From: Bacillota bacterium
GTDB lineage: Bacteria; Bacillota; Clostridia; Peptostreptococcales; Anaerovoracaceae
Length of the DNA: 26,315 nucleotides
Assembly: GCA_019420525.1 (NCBI GenBank)
Contig: JAHZHA010000006.1
Span: 8,187-34,501 of the forward strand
Direction of reading: 5' to 3'
Shown: positions 14,586-23,320 of the stretch, piece after piece
Layout of the letters: every line of letters starts with the position of its first letter
Position numbering within the stretch: the first letter of the stretch is position 1
Program-made: the position numbers and the translations under genes
The notes under the pieces: model-generated
Database searches by the model: none
The model's input: only the letters and a program-made list of their open reading frames with translations
What the model was told of the DNA's origin: nothing

Positions 14586-17500
14586 TCATTTTTTCCTTCT
14601 GAAAATCGACGGAAATCTCGTCTTCGGCCTGGATTCGTCAATCTGACGTTCCAGCTCGTTTACCCTCTTTTTTACATCTTTGCGATCCGGATTGAAGCGC
14701 AGAAGTTTTCGGTAGTCCGACAGAGCTTTCTCCGTATCTCCCAGCTTCTCGTAGGACATTCCCCGGAAGCGGTACGCGGTCTCCACAGCTGCCGTATGCG
14801 CCGTATTCTGGTTTGCAATGACCCTGCGCAGCGCGCTGACGGCTTCTTCGTAACGATTGAGATGATAGAGAGCTACTCCTTTATTTACAAAAAAGTTCGC
14901 ATAACTGCCGTTGATCTGCAGTCCTCTTTCCGCCGCCTCCACAGCTTCTTCGTAACGTCCCTCTGCGTTGCAGCATTTGGAAATATAGCTGTACGCCCGC
15001 AGATTGTCAGGTTCTCTGGAAGTAACCTCTCTGAAATTGTGGATCGCCTCATCGTTGTCGTCTCTCAGATGACAGATTATGCCTCTGACCATATAGCCAT
15101 CTGTCATTTCAGGATTCAGGCTGACAGCACGGTCGATATTTTTCATAGCCTGATCATATCGTCCGTTTTCCGCCTGATACTTCGCCAGACTGATATAACT
15201 TTCCCGGTATGCCGGATCGATGCTGACCGCTTTGTAAAAATAGAATTCCGGATTGGAGCTGTATTCGTCGATAAGACTGATAAGCATCTCATGTCCCTTT
15301 TCTCCGTCTTCGCTGTTTCTCCTGGCATAAGACCACGGAGCTTCGTCTTCCTGGAAAAGATTTTCGGAATCACCCGGATTTTCGGAGAACTCCCCGTCTT
15401 CTGCACCGTCATCTTCCTCATCCGGCACTTCCTGAAGACTTTCTTCTTCTGCGCTCTGCATTTCCGATTCTCCGACGCTTTCCGCAGATTTCTCCACAGC
15501 ATCGCCCGATTCGCTTTCATCCCGGATTTCCTCTGCAGTATCCCCGTCCGAACGGACTTCCGACGTGGTTATTTCTCCTGCCTCCTCTGCTTCAGCGCTT
15601 TCTGCAGGCTCTTTTTCTTCCGCCTCCGTCACCGGATCTTCTGTGCCCTTCTCCGGAACATTATCATCCTCGTAGTCCACATCTTCGATATCATACATGG
15701 CCACGATATTGCCGAGTATCACATAAGCTTCCGCATCATTCGGACGGATGGTGAGAGACTTCTTCACATCCGCGATAGCAGCCTCGTCGTCTCCCCGCTG
15801 CTCCAGAAGAATCGCCCTGCGCTTCAGTGAAATATAATCCCGCGGATTCAGTTGAACTGCTTTTGTATAATACTGTTCCGCATTGCGGCGGTCTCCTGTC
15901 TCAAAGCACATATCAGCGTATGCATATATATATGTATGATTTTTTTCATCGAGTTCCGCGGCGCTTTTCAGCCAGCGGAGAGAATCTTTCTGATTTCCCG
16001 TTTCCGCCCGGATCTTTCCCAGAAGATAATGAGATCTCGCATCTTGGGGATCTTCCGACAGCAGAGTTCCGGCCGCCAGTTCGGCAGCTTCATATTTCCC
16101 GAGATGGAAGAGAACTTCTGCTTTAAGGGCAAAGAGCTCCTTTGAGGACGGAAGGGCATTCAGTCCGGCCTCCACAGCAGACAGTGCCGCATAATTCTTT
16201 TCATCCTTCAGATACGTCCGTACTGCGGCAATATAGAACTCTTCGTTCTGTGAGCCTGCACTCATGGCATTTTCGAGATAATCTATGGCGTTCTTGTCAT
16301 CATGAGGAGTTCGTTCTATATAGACGAGTCCCACAAAACCGTCCACATCATAACTGCGTATCCTCATCTTAGCCGCATCGCTGCGGAATACGAGAAGTTC
16401 CGCATTGCGTTCCTGCTCGTACAGCAGAGCTGCCTTGATTCCGCTGACAGCTTCCGGATCTTCTCCTCTTTTCAGAGCTTCGTCGTACATAGCCAGAGCC
16501 CCTTTATAGTCTTTCTTCGACTGAAGGAGCATCCCCTTCATGAGGCGCACGCCTCTGACTGACGGGTCGGCACGGAGAGCTTCGTCAAAAGTCTTCAGAG
16601 CATCAGCAAAGTGACCGTCGATAACCTGGCAGCGCCCTTTCAGAGCCAGAAGCTCCGGTGTCATATTTTCTTCTTTTATCTCGTCGATGGCTTTTCTGCA
16701 TTTTTCTGTATTGCCGGTGTTAAAATAAATCTCCGGCAGCACATCGTACGGAATCTCATCTTCTTTCTTTTCGCCGACGATCTTGTAATCGAGATCGAGA
16801 AGAGCATCAGAAACGCGTTCGCCCAGCTCCTCGTCATCTCTGAGACCACACAGAATTGATCTCGCTTCCGTTTCCCGTCCCATGAGATTCAGAATCTCGG
16901 CTTTCCGAAAAGTCAGTACAGAGGATTCCGGATACTCCGTACATTTTTTCATCAGATCGTAATAAGCTTCCGTCATGCGTCCGCGCTTCAGAAGTTCACG
17001 GGCGTTTTCATCGATCTTCTGAATCTGGCGCTCCTGCTCTCCGGTCCCCGAAAAGATGTCGGAATCCGCACTTTCACTCTTCGATGAACCGACGATCTGA
17101 GGATTTTTCAATGCCTCCGTAGCCTCGGCAGCCTCTTTTTCATCATGGTCAAGCAGCGCTGTCAACCTCTTTTTATGGCAGAATACCGCCATATTTTCGG
17201 GTTCCTGCGCTGCAGCCGCATTGTAATAAAACAGAGCATCTTCCCGCTGCCCGCAGTATTCTAATACGAGTCCTTTCAGCAGCATCGCCTTCGGAGCATT
17301 CCGGCTGAAATCAAGCAGGATCTCTGCCAGATAATCAGCTTCCTCGGCTCTGTCCTGGTTGAGAAAAATTCTGCCCAGAGGATAATAAGCATCGAACTGC
17401 CGGTAATCCTTTGCGATGATGTTCTGATAGATATCTTCCGCTTTCTTGATATCTCCGGAACGCTCCAGACGCTTTGCCTCGTCTATCCGGGAACGGACGT

Positions 17501-18251
17501 TATTCCCCGGGGAAGATGCTTTTTTTTCCGCCGCTTCTCCTCCGGCTGTCACACGGAAGAGCTTCTCGTTCAGCCGTTCTTCTCCACCGTTTCCCGAAAA
17601 TTCCAGCGCTTTCATATAATAGGAACGCGCCTGAGGAGTGTTCTTTTTCGCCGCATAAATATCGCCCGCCAACTCATATGCCCGGGCATCTGCTTCTCCG
17701 GAAGAAAACACATTCTGCAGAAAGCGTTCTGCTGTTCCGTAATCATAGCGAAGGCAGGCGATTTCCGCCCGAAGCAGAGCAACATCGGGATGCCCCGGTG
17801 AAATTTTTTCCGCTTCCGACGCTTTCTGTTCCGCCAGATAACTCTGTCTCTTTGCCAGATGAGTTTCCGCCTCTGCGACTGCATCGATGAATTTTCCGAG
17901 TTCCTTCTCCGCGAGATCCGGACGGATCAGCCGGTACCTGACGGGATCCGTTCCTGTCATCCTGTCGAGAAGGCTGCGGACGATCGCTTCAGAATACATC
18001 TCTGCAAGCATCGCCGGTCTGTTGCGAAGCCCTGCGGCGAGAAAAAGACTTCTCACGCAGGAAGAGGGAATATGCGGATGCGATATCACAAATTCAGCTG
18101 CCGTCATCAGTATCTCATCCCCGTCGGTCTCCGCCGCATCTTTCACCGCATTTTTCCAGAGATTCCGGTCCATGCGCTGTTCAAAGCTGTCATATATATG
18201 ATTCAGTTTCTTTTTCAGTTCCACAGCAATTTCTTTTTTATCTTTATCCAT
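14586..18251 (-). CDS. Giant tetratricopeptide-repeat protein with a central acidic linker
   Basis: The protein has 1221 residues and no signal peptide or membrane segment, so it is probably cytoplasmic. Residues from about 130 to 855 contain many TPR-like helix pairs, for example ARSHYLLGKIRAETGNQKDS, NAEQYYTKAVQLNP and DAEAYVILGNIVAM. Residues about 855-970 are a disordered acidic stretch rich in Glu, Asp and Ser. A second TPR block (about 985-1200) follows, with ESYISLAKYQAENGRYDQAM, NRYEEAVSALRRVI and EKALSDYRKLLRFNPD. The basic end is FRRKK. TPR arrays hold protein partners together; no catalytic domain is visible, and I cannot name a partner. The ATG has GGGAG about 9 bases upstream. 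It heads the minus-strand series with the corrinoid genes, rarA and ispH-rpsA. Confidence 0.9.
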   Translation of the reverse strand: MDKDKKEIAVELKKKLNHIYDSFEQRMDRNLWKNAVKDAAETDGDEILMTAAEFVISHPHIPSSCVRSLFLAAGLRNRPAMLAEMYSEAIVRSLLDRMTGTDPVRYRLIRPDLAEKELGKFIDAVAEAETHLAKRQSYLAEQKASEAEKISPGHPDVALLRAEIACLRYDYGTAERFLQNVFSSGEADARAYELAGDIYAAKKNTPQARSYYMKALEFSGNGGEERLNEKLFRVTAGGEAAEKKASSPGNNVRSRIDEAKRLERSGDIKKAEDIYQNIIAKDYRQFDAYYPLGRIFLNQDRAEEADYLAEILLDFSRNAPKAMLLKGLVLEYCGQREDALFYYNAAAAQEPENMAVFCHKKRLTALLDHDEKEAAEATEALKNPQIVGSSKSESADSDIFSGTGEQERQIQKIDENARELLKRGRMTEAYYDLMKKCTEYPESSVLTFRKAEILNLMGRETEARSILCGLRDDEELGERVSDALLDLDYKIVGEKKEDEIPYDVLPEIYFNTGNTEKCRKAIDEIKEENMTPELLALKGRCQVIDGHFADALKTFDEALRADPSVRGVRLMKGMLLQSKKDYKGALAMYDEALKRGEDPEAVSGIKAALLYEQERNAELLVFRSDAAKMRIRSYDVDGFVGLVYIERTPHDDKNAIDYLENAMSAGSQNEEFYIAAVRTYLKDEKNYAALSAVEAGLNALPSSKELFALKAEVLFHLGKYEAAELAAGTLLSEDPQDARSHYLLGKIRAETGNQKDSLRWLKSAAELDEKNHTYIYAYADMCFETGDRRNAEQYYTKAVQLNPRDYISLKRRAILLEQRGDDEAAIADVKKSLTIRPNDAEAYVILGNIVAMYDIEDVDYEDDNVPEKGTEDPVTEAEEKEPAESAEAEEAGEITTSEVRSDGDTAEEIRDESESGDAVEKSAESVGESEMQSAEEESLQEVPDEEDDGAEDGEFSENPGDSENLFQEDEAPWSYARRNSEDGEKGHEMLISLIDEYSSNPEFYFYKAVSIDPAYRESYISLAKYQAENGRYDQAMKNIDRAVSLNPEMTDGYMVRGIICHLRDDNDEAIHNFREVTSREPDNLRAYSYISKCCNAEGRYEEAVEAAERGLQINGSYANFFVNKGVALYHLNRYEEAVSALRRVIANQNTAHTAAVETAYRFRGMSYEKLGDTEKALSDYRKLLRFNPDRKDVKKRVNELERQIDESRPKTRFPSIFRRKK

Positions 18252-18580
18252 TGAATATTCTCCCTGCAGACTTCTCCGTCCCGACCCGTTTCCGATCAGA
18301 ATTTCTCCGGACTGCTTCCCGGAAGTCTGCCTGTATATCTTATATCTTTATATTAAAATCCCTGGTTTTCCATGAAATAAATCAGGATCCGCTTTCCGCT
18401 CATCAGAAACGGCTCCTTTCTGTTCTGCTTTATCTTTCCATTTATGTAATTTACAGGAAATTTTCTTTTCTTGTATCCGGATCGCCGGATTTTACCTGTA
18501 TATTATATCATCGTGCAGGTATCTTTACTACAAGATTCGGACAGACTAATTTCAGTTCCAACAGGGCAGACAAGGAAAGG
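18252..18580. other. Divergent intergenic region between the TPR gene and the ger operon
   Basis: These 329 bases must hold promoters for both directions. It is more AT-rich than its neighbours around 18335-18380 and 18425-18530. I see a hairpin at 18475-18490 (ATCCGG, loop ATCG, CCGGAT) and a small palindrome CTTCCCGGAAG near 18313-18323. TATATTATAT at 18499-18508 could serve as a -10 for the ger operon, but no good -35 is in place. I could not find a convincing sigma-G type promoter, which would be expected for a germinant receptor. An open frame from 18251 runs through this region into gerA but resembles nothing and lacks an SD. Confidence 0.5.
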
Positions 18581-20071
18581 ATGCGAATCGAAATGACACA
18601 GAAAATACCCGTTTCCGCACATCTTCAGAAGAATATCGACTACCTGAAGCGGCTGTTCGAGAAAGATATCACCGTAAAAATCCGGGAATTTTCCAATATT
18701 GAAAATGAACGGATAAAGATGTGCGTCTTCTTCGTGGACGGACTGACCAGCGAAGAATTCATAAGTGAAGATATCATCGCCCCTGTCATGCACACAAAGC
18801 AGCTGAAAAACGGCGCGGATCTCTTCACCGAAGTACGCGACCGCGTTCTCATCGGCTGCAACATTTCCTGCAGCGACGACATGTCAGAGCTTCTTACGTC
18901 TTTTCTCCGGGGAGACGCGATTCTCCTGGCAGACGGACATCCCCAGGGCATCATCATATCCGCCAAAAACTGGACGATCCGTACGGTCAGCGAACCGGAC
19001 TCGGAAAAAGTCATCCAGGGACCCCATGAAGGCTTCAACGAATCCATCATGACAAATCTGTCGCTGATACGGCGAAAGATCACGAGTCCCCAACTGAAAT
19101 ATGAATTCTTTACTGTCGGAAGAAAATCCCAGACTCTGATCTGTATGTGCTATATGGAAGGGCTGGCGGATGAACCGATTCTGTCGGAAATGAGGCGCCG
19201 GATCGATCATGTCAGCATCGACTGTATCATCGACACGGAATATATCGAGGAAATCATAAAAGACGGACGTTACTCGCCATTCAAAACGACAGGCTCCACC
19301 CAACGGCCGGACGTGGCGGCGGCAAAACTCATGGAAGGCCGCATCGTGCTTATCATCAACGGTTCCCCTGTAGCGCTGACGGCTCCGTTTGTCTTTCTGG
19401 AATATTTCACTTCAGGCGACGATTACTACAACGATCCATATTATGCCACATTCAACAGAATTCTCCGCTTCATCGGATTTTTCTTCACCATCAGCCTTCC
19501 CGCCGTGTACATCGCACTCATCACACACCATATACAGATGCTCCCCATCCATTTTCTTATCGCAGCCGCCGGAAGCAGGCAGGGAATGCCCTTTTCCTCT
19601 CTGGCTGAAACGCTGATTCTGATACTGATCTTCGAAATGGTGCGAGAAGGAAGCGCCCGGATTCCCTCCAGCATCGGCACGGCTTTCTCCATCGTCGGAG
19701 GTATCGTTCTGGGTGAGGCTGCCGTCAGCGCGCATTTTGTCAGCCTTCCGGTGATCATCATCGTGGCTTTTTCCGGTATTACAGGCCTGATCATTCCTCA
19801 GCTGAAAGGACCTGTTCTGGTGCTGCGTCTGGGGCTCTTGTTCCTCGCTGCATCCATGGGCCTCTTCGGCTATTTCATCGGTATCATGATGCTGATCTTC
19901 ACCGTCTGTTCTCTGGAGTCTTTCGGCATACCTTATAACTCTCTGACCGTGCGGAACCTCCGCCAGATTTTTTCCGACACAGTCATCCGGAACGCCTGGC
20001 CGAATATGAAAGAACGACCGGTGGTCTCTCGTACAGAAGATATCCACAGACAGGGGGATGAAAGCCTATGA
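18581..20071 (+). CDS. Spore germination protein, GerA/GerKA family
   Basis: This is the A subunit of a germinant receptor in the spore inner membrane. The 496-residue protein has a hydrophilic N-terminal half (to about 285) with family stretches such as VFFVDGLTSEEFISEDII and GPHEGFNESIMTNLSLIRRK. Membrane helices follow: about 292-314, 341-356, 366-407 (IGTAFSIVGGIVLGEAAVSA) and 413-455, ending at ESFGIPY. All are GerA landmarks. The start ATG at 18581 has AAGGA 4 bases upstream; an ATG four codons on (18593) is also possible. The stop overlaps the next gene as ATGA. It is the first gene of a three-gene ger operon. The germinant cannot be inferred. Confidence 0.95.
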   Translation: MRIEMTQKIPVSAHLQKNIDYLKRLFEKDITVKIREFSNIENERIKMCVFFVDGLTSEEFISEDIIAPVMHTKQLKNGADLFTEVRDRVLIGCNISCSDDMSELLTSFLRGDAILLADGHPQGIIISAKNWTIRTVSEPDSEKVIQGPHEGFNESIMTNLSLIRRKITSPQLKYEFFTVGRKSQTLICMCYMEGLADEPILSEMRRRIDHVSIDCIIDTEYIEEIIKDGRYSPFKTTGSTQRPDVAAAKLMEGRIVLIINGSPVALTAPFVFLEYFTSGDDYYNDPYYATFNRILRFIGFFFTISLPAVYIALITHHIQMLPIHFLIAAAGSRQGMPFSSLAETLILILIFEMVREGSARIPSSIGTAFSIVGGIVLGEAAVSAHFVSLPVIIIVAFSGITGLIIPQLKGPVLVLRLGLLFLAASMGLFGYFIGIMMLIFTVCSLESFGIPYNSLTVRNLRQIFSDTVIRNAWPNMKERPVVSRTEDIHRQGDESL

Positions 20072-20844
20072 GAATCCGTCATTTTATTATGATTCCGTTC
20101 CTCGCTCTTATGCTCATTTTCGGCTTTGCCTCTTTCAGCAAAGGACATCTCGACAACATCTCCATTGTAACCTGTATTGAAATTGCGTCAGATGACAAAG
20201 GAATCTGCCGACTGCGCGCAGAGCTGGCTGATACAAAAGAAGATAGCGGATCTCAGCAGGGCATGGGAACGAAGCTTCTGTCATCAGAAGGAGCCTCGCT
20301 GCACGATGCTTGGAATAATCTGACGCGAATCGACAGCAGCATCTACACAGGACATGTCCGGCTGATTCTTCTCGATACAGAAACCGCCGAAAAGACGGGT
20401 TTTGATGAGCTCTCTGAATTCATACTGCGCAGCGGTGACATCCGCTTCAACACACCGGTAGCGCTGTACGATTCAAAAGCCGGAGATATCCTGGACGCGG
20501 AAACTCTCGTTTCCGGAAACAGAGGTCTCGATCTCAGCCGGAGTATCCGCAGCGCTTCTTCCGCAGGAACAAATGTCAATACGGAAGCCTTTCAAATCAT
20601 CAACTCTGTCGGAGAGAACAGTCTGCCTCTTCTCTTTCCCGTCATCAGTATGGTCGATACGGGCGGGACAATGTCCGCTTACGTTGACGACACCGCTGTT
20701 TTTTCAGACGGAAAACTGATAAAACGCGGAAGAATCATACAGAATACAGATACTCGTTCTCGCCTGACCGGCAGAACAGCACCCGAAGATCTCGTGATCC
20801 GCAGCGACGAAACAGAAAATAAAAAGGAGATGATTTCCGCATGA
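20068..20844 (+). CDS. Ger(x)C-family germination protein, short and without lipobox Cys
   Basis: The 258-residue protein starts with a hydrophobic segment (HFIMIPFLALMLIFGFASFS) and continues HLDNISIVTCIEIASDD, matching the RELNDLAIVTGIGID region of GerC proteins. Further family matches are AELADTKEDSGSQQGMGTKL, LHDAWNNLTRIDSSIYTGHV, ILLDTETAEKTGFDELSEFI and the later LFPVISM segment. GerC subunits are normally lipoproteins of 370-400 residues. Here no Cys lies at the signal-peptide end, so lipidation looks impossible and an uncleaved anchor is more likely. The C-terminal third is also missing. The gene starts within the gerA stop and its stop overlaps the gerB start, both as ATGA. It is intact as an ORF, so this is a compact form, not an obvious frameshift. 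Confidence 0.85.
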   Translation: MRIRHFIMIPFLALMLIFGFASFSKGHLDNISIVTCIEIASDDKGICRLRAELADTKEDSGSQQGMGTKLLSSEGASLHDAWNNLTRIDSSIYTGHVRLILLDTETAEKTGFDELSEFILRSGDIRFNTPVALYDSKAGDILDAETLVSGNRGLDLSRSIRSASSAGTNVNTEAFQIINSVGENSLPLLFPVISMVDTGGTMSAYVDDTAVFSDGKLIKRGRIIQNTDTRSRLTGRTAPEDLVIRSDETENKKEMISA

Positions 20845-21740
20845 ATAACACACAGAACGGCGGTGCCGGCCTCGCTTCCCTCACTTTCTTTTCCCATCGC
20901 AGAAGCCTTTTTTTCATCTCGCTACTCTATTTTTCTGATTCTCTGCTGATATGTTCCATGCGACAGATCACCGGAAGTTTCGGTTGCATTTCACTCATAG
21001 CTTCTCTGATCGTCTCCGTTCCTCTTACCTTTCTTTCAGGGAAAATACTGCAGCGCTTCGGTGCTGGAAAAATTCTGCTTTTTATTTCCAGGACAGTAGC
21101 CGTTTTACTGATCGCAGTCTCCGTACTTCTTTTCTCCCATTTTGTACAGTCGTGCGTTAATATGGAAATCACACGATGGCTGCTGCCTGCTTTCATCCTT
21201 TTGACTGCCACATTTGCCGCCTTTAAAGACTTCAACATCATCAAAAGAAGCGCTTCCGTACTGGTTATCATCATCTGCGTCTTTCTTGCAATTTCTCTGA
21301 TCTTTCTGGCGGACCGCGTACAGATTTCAAACATTCGTCACTTTTACAGAGGACTTGATTCCTTTTTTTTCCAGTTTTTTATCTATTCTGCACTCTTCAC
21401 TCTGAAAGGAATACTTCTGCTGGAAATACTCCGAGCGGAAAACGCGATGGATTCCTTCTCATCCCCTGTAGTCACCGCGGGCCTTGTCACATCAGTTCTG
21501 CTCATCGCCGCGATCCAGTTCATATCACTGGCAGTCCTGGGTGATAGACTTTATTCCCTCGTGGAATACCCTGTCTATTACCCTCTGGGGCTAACACGGT
21601 ACGGCGACTATTTTGAACGGGCGGAAGTCATATCTCTCACAGTCTTTATGATTACTCTGACATTCAAAATCTCTGTGCTCATGCGGCTAATCTTTCCCGG
21701 TACAAAAAAAAGAAAACGGGCATCCCGGAAGAGAGCTTAA
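20841..21740 (+). CDS. Germinant-receptor permease subunit, GerB-like (short)
   Basis: The 299-residue protein is almost entirely hydrophobic, with about eight membrane segments (near 20-41, 47-70, 75-105, 111-132, 136-158, 173-195, 207-233 and 262-287) and a basic tail (TKKRKRASRKRA). GerB proteins are APC-superfamily permeases, usually about 360 residues with ten segments, and probably bind the germinant. The family match is weak early but clearer in ILLTATFAAFKDFNIIKRSA and in YPVYYPLGLTRYGDYFERAE followed by TFKISVLM. Position after gerA and gerC, with an ATGA overlap, strengthens the call. The shortening may reflect loss of helices in the middle. No clear terminator with a T-run follows on this strand. 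Confidence 0.8.
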   Translation: MNNTQNGGAGLASLTFFSHRRSLFFISLLYFSDSLLICSMRQITGSFGCISLIASLIVSVPLTFLSGKILQRFGAGKILLFISRTVAVLLIAVSVLLFSHFVQSCVNMEITRWLLPAFILLTATFAAFKDFNIIKRSASVLVIIICVFLAISLIFLADRVQISNIRHFYRGLDSFFFQFFIYSALFTLKGILLLEILRAENAMDSFSSPVVTAGLVTSVLLIAAIQFISLAVLGDRLYSLVEYPVYYPLGLTRYGDYFERAEVISLTVFMITLTFKISVLMRLIFPGTKKRKRASRKRA

Positions 21741-21772
21741 AAAACAGGCCGGAAACATACCGGAAGTGAAAG

Positions 21773-21802
21773 AAAAAAGAGGGCGGCCTTTTGGTCACCC
21801 TC
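21773..21802 (-). terminator. Terminator after the HdeD-like gene
   Basis: On the minus strand GAGGGTGACC (21802-21793), an AAAA loop and GGCCGCCCTC (21788-21779) form a 10-base stem with one A-C mismatch and one G-U pair, followed by TTTTTT (21778-21773). It lies 24 bases after the HdeD-like stop. The hairpin may also slow transcripts coming from the ger operon, but in that direction it lacks a T-run. Confidence 0.8.
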
Positions 21803-21826
21803 TGACGCATGTTGTGAAATAATTTT

Positions 21827-22345
21827 TTAAAAATCATCATACTTGAGAGCAGAAAGGAGCACCATCACACCTGCAACGATGAGATAAAGGCCCGTACATT
21901 TCACCAGAATGTCTACTCCCCAGGTCGGAACCATACACATCACAACACCGAAAACGATATGTATCAATCCGAACAGAATATTTTTATTCCTGCTGACGCC
22001 CGCCCGCGTACGCGACCACGCAACCGCAAACCGATCAGCACCTGCTGCAAATGCCATAATTCCGATAAATACTCCCGTCAGGCGCACCATCAGATCCGAA
22101 TGGAATAGGAGATACAAACCTGCTACCAGCAACAATATGCCGGCGATCAGCTTTACAACCGGCATATCGCCATATTGTCTCTGAACCAGTGAACTGATCA
22201 GGAAATAGCCTCCGCAGATGATCAGTAGAGCGCCTGCTGCGATCCCGAAAAATGCTACCACCTGATTTTCCAGTATGTAACATATTATACCCAAAGCGAC
22301 CAGAATGAGACCTGAAAGAACGCCGAATTTTTTAATATATCCCAT
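21827..22345 (-). CDS. HdeD/DUF308-type six-helix membrane protein
   Basis: The 172-residue protein has about six short hydrophobic helices in tandem: FGVLSGLILVALGIICYIL, VVAFFGIAAGALLIICGGYF, VVKLIAGILLLVAGLYLLFH, MVRLTGVFIGIMAFAAGADR, ILFGLIHIVFGVVMCMVP and LVKCTGLYLIVAGVMVLLSA. The repeated Gly-rich GxxxLxxG pattern is that of the HdeD/DUF308 family. HdeD in E. coli is linked to acid resistance; the clostridial members have no firm function. AAAGGAGAG lies about 9 bases before the ATG. It has its own promoter (22398-22371) and terminator, so it can act as a single-gene unit after the Tad-like operon. Confidence 0.85.
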   Translation of the reverse strand: MGYIKKFGVLSGLILVALGIICYILENQVVAFFGIAAGALLIICGGYFLISSLVQRQYGDMPVVKLIAGILLLVAGLYLLFHSDLMVRLTGVFIGIMAFAAGADRFAVAWSRTRAGVSRNKNILFGLIHIVFGVVMCMVPTWGVDILVKCTGLYLIVAGVMVLLSALKYDDF

Positions 22346-22370
22346 GGTAAATATCTCTCCTTTCAGGTCA

Positions 22371-22398
22371 AGTATACCACATATTTCCTGACGGTCAC
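22371..22398 (-). promoter_or_regulatory. Probable sigma-A promoter of the HdeD-like gene
   Basis: On the minus strand GTGACC (22398-22393) and TATACT (22376-22371) are 16 bases apart, four and five matches to the -35 and -10 consensus. They lie in the 54-base gap after the DUF6382 gene, 25 bases before the ATG. No terminator separates the two genes, so some read-through from the upstream operon is also likely. Confidence 0.55.
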
Positions 22399-22399
22399 C

Positions 22400-23218
22400 T
22401 TACGACAGAAGATTTTCCATGAAATCTGCGAGCTTTTTTTTCATATTTATCAGACCTGTAATTCTGCTGTCAAAATACTGACTTTCCGTTTCTCTTACCT
22501 TATCTATGGCATTCATTTCCGTTGAGGCTGCGCTGTCACAAAAATGACTGCCGGACTCGTTTCTAATTTTTCCGCGCATCATGTCTTCCGCAAGGTTGAT
22601 ACAGCCCTGAATGCCATATTCATCTGCGAGAACTTTTGACCGATATCCCAGAATCAGATTCCGGTCTGCCTCTTCTCTGAAATCCGCAGCCGACAGTTCA
22701 TCGATCAGCGAAACGATGAGTTTCTTCAGAGCTTTCGTCGTCCGGTACCCCGGCAGATACATGAGACGAAGCGTGCCGTCATCGCCGGAAATAAAAATAT
22801 GATCGGCGCGCAGTGAAATGTATTCGGGAAAAATAAGATATTCCTCACAGGATTTCACCGCTTCCATCAACTCCACCACGATCTTCAGAATTTCGCTGCC
22901 GGAAAATCGCCGGCTTCTGATATACTTTTTAAGCCCGATATATCCTGTCATTCTGTAATAGATATCGAGATCGGCTCCGTTCCTCGCCGTATACATATCG
23001 AGAAACACCGGACACATATTTTCCAGAATAACGTGATTTTCGTAATCACTCACCGCACTTCGGGCAAATCTCATGTGAAGCTTTTGTTCTCCTCCCCTCT
23101 GCTGATACTCCGTTCGGAGTTGTATTTCCATCCCACCGTCCGTTTCCTCTCTTTTCCCTCTGTAACTCTGACCTTCCCCTGCAGAGCCCGGAAAATCATC
23201 TGCCTCCTGATATCTCAT
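22400..23218 (-). CDS. DUF6382-type protein of a Tad-like locus
   Basis: The 272-residue start used here is the ATG at 23218, which has AAAGGAGG 10 bases upstream. A frame running on to an ATG at 23320 has a weak SD and a charged, unconserved extension. Residues about 45-215 match my memory of DUF6382: YENHVILENMCP (59-70), DLDIYYRMTGYIGLKKYI (83-100), LIFPEYISLRADHIFISGDD (128-147) and LRLMYLPGYR (150-159). In Clostridia such proteins often carry a C-terminal FHA domain and sit with Tad pilus genes. No FHA is visible here, only a charged tail with NMKKKLADFMENLLS. No signal peptide or membrane segment is seen, so it is probably cytoplasmic. It is the last gene of the operon. Its role is unknown. 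Confidence 0.75.
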   Translation of the reverse strand: MRYQEADDFPGSAGEGQSYRGKREETDGGMEIQLRTEYQQRGGEQKLHMRFARSAVSDYENHVILENMCPVFLDMYTARNGADLDIYYRMTGYIGLKKYIRSRRFSGSEILKIVVELMEAVKSCEEYLIFPEYISLRADHIFISGDDGTLRLMYLPGYRTTKALKKLIVSLIDELSAADFREEADRNLILGYRSKVLADEYGIQGCINLAEDMMRGKIRNESGSHFCDSAASTEMNAIDKVRETESQYFDSRITGLINMKKKLADFMENLLS

Positions 23219-23320
23219 CTCCTGATTCCCTCCTTTCAGACTTATCTTCCTCGTATCTGTCCGGCCGGATTCATCCATCCGCGTCTCTTTTTCACACCGC
23301 TCATTTTCTGTCGGTATCAT

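Noticed and set aside
14547..15830. Open frame of 427 codons on the plus strand over the end of the TPR gene
   Set aside because: Antisense shadow of the TPR coding sequence. The translation is rich in Phe, Arg and Ile without a domain pattern, and it crosses the acidic linker region as Phe/Ser-rich sequence.
18251..18580. 110-codon upstream extension of gerA
   Set aside because: The frame is open, but the translation (SACISYIFILKSLVFHEINQ and similar) resembles no GerA N-terminus and has no SD. The ATG at 18581 with AAGGA gives the normal family length.
19412..20047. 211-codon minus-strand frame over gerA
   Set aside because: Lies inside a clear GerA gene. The translation is rich in Asp, His and Gln, as expected from reversed membrane-helix codons, with no family match.
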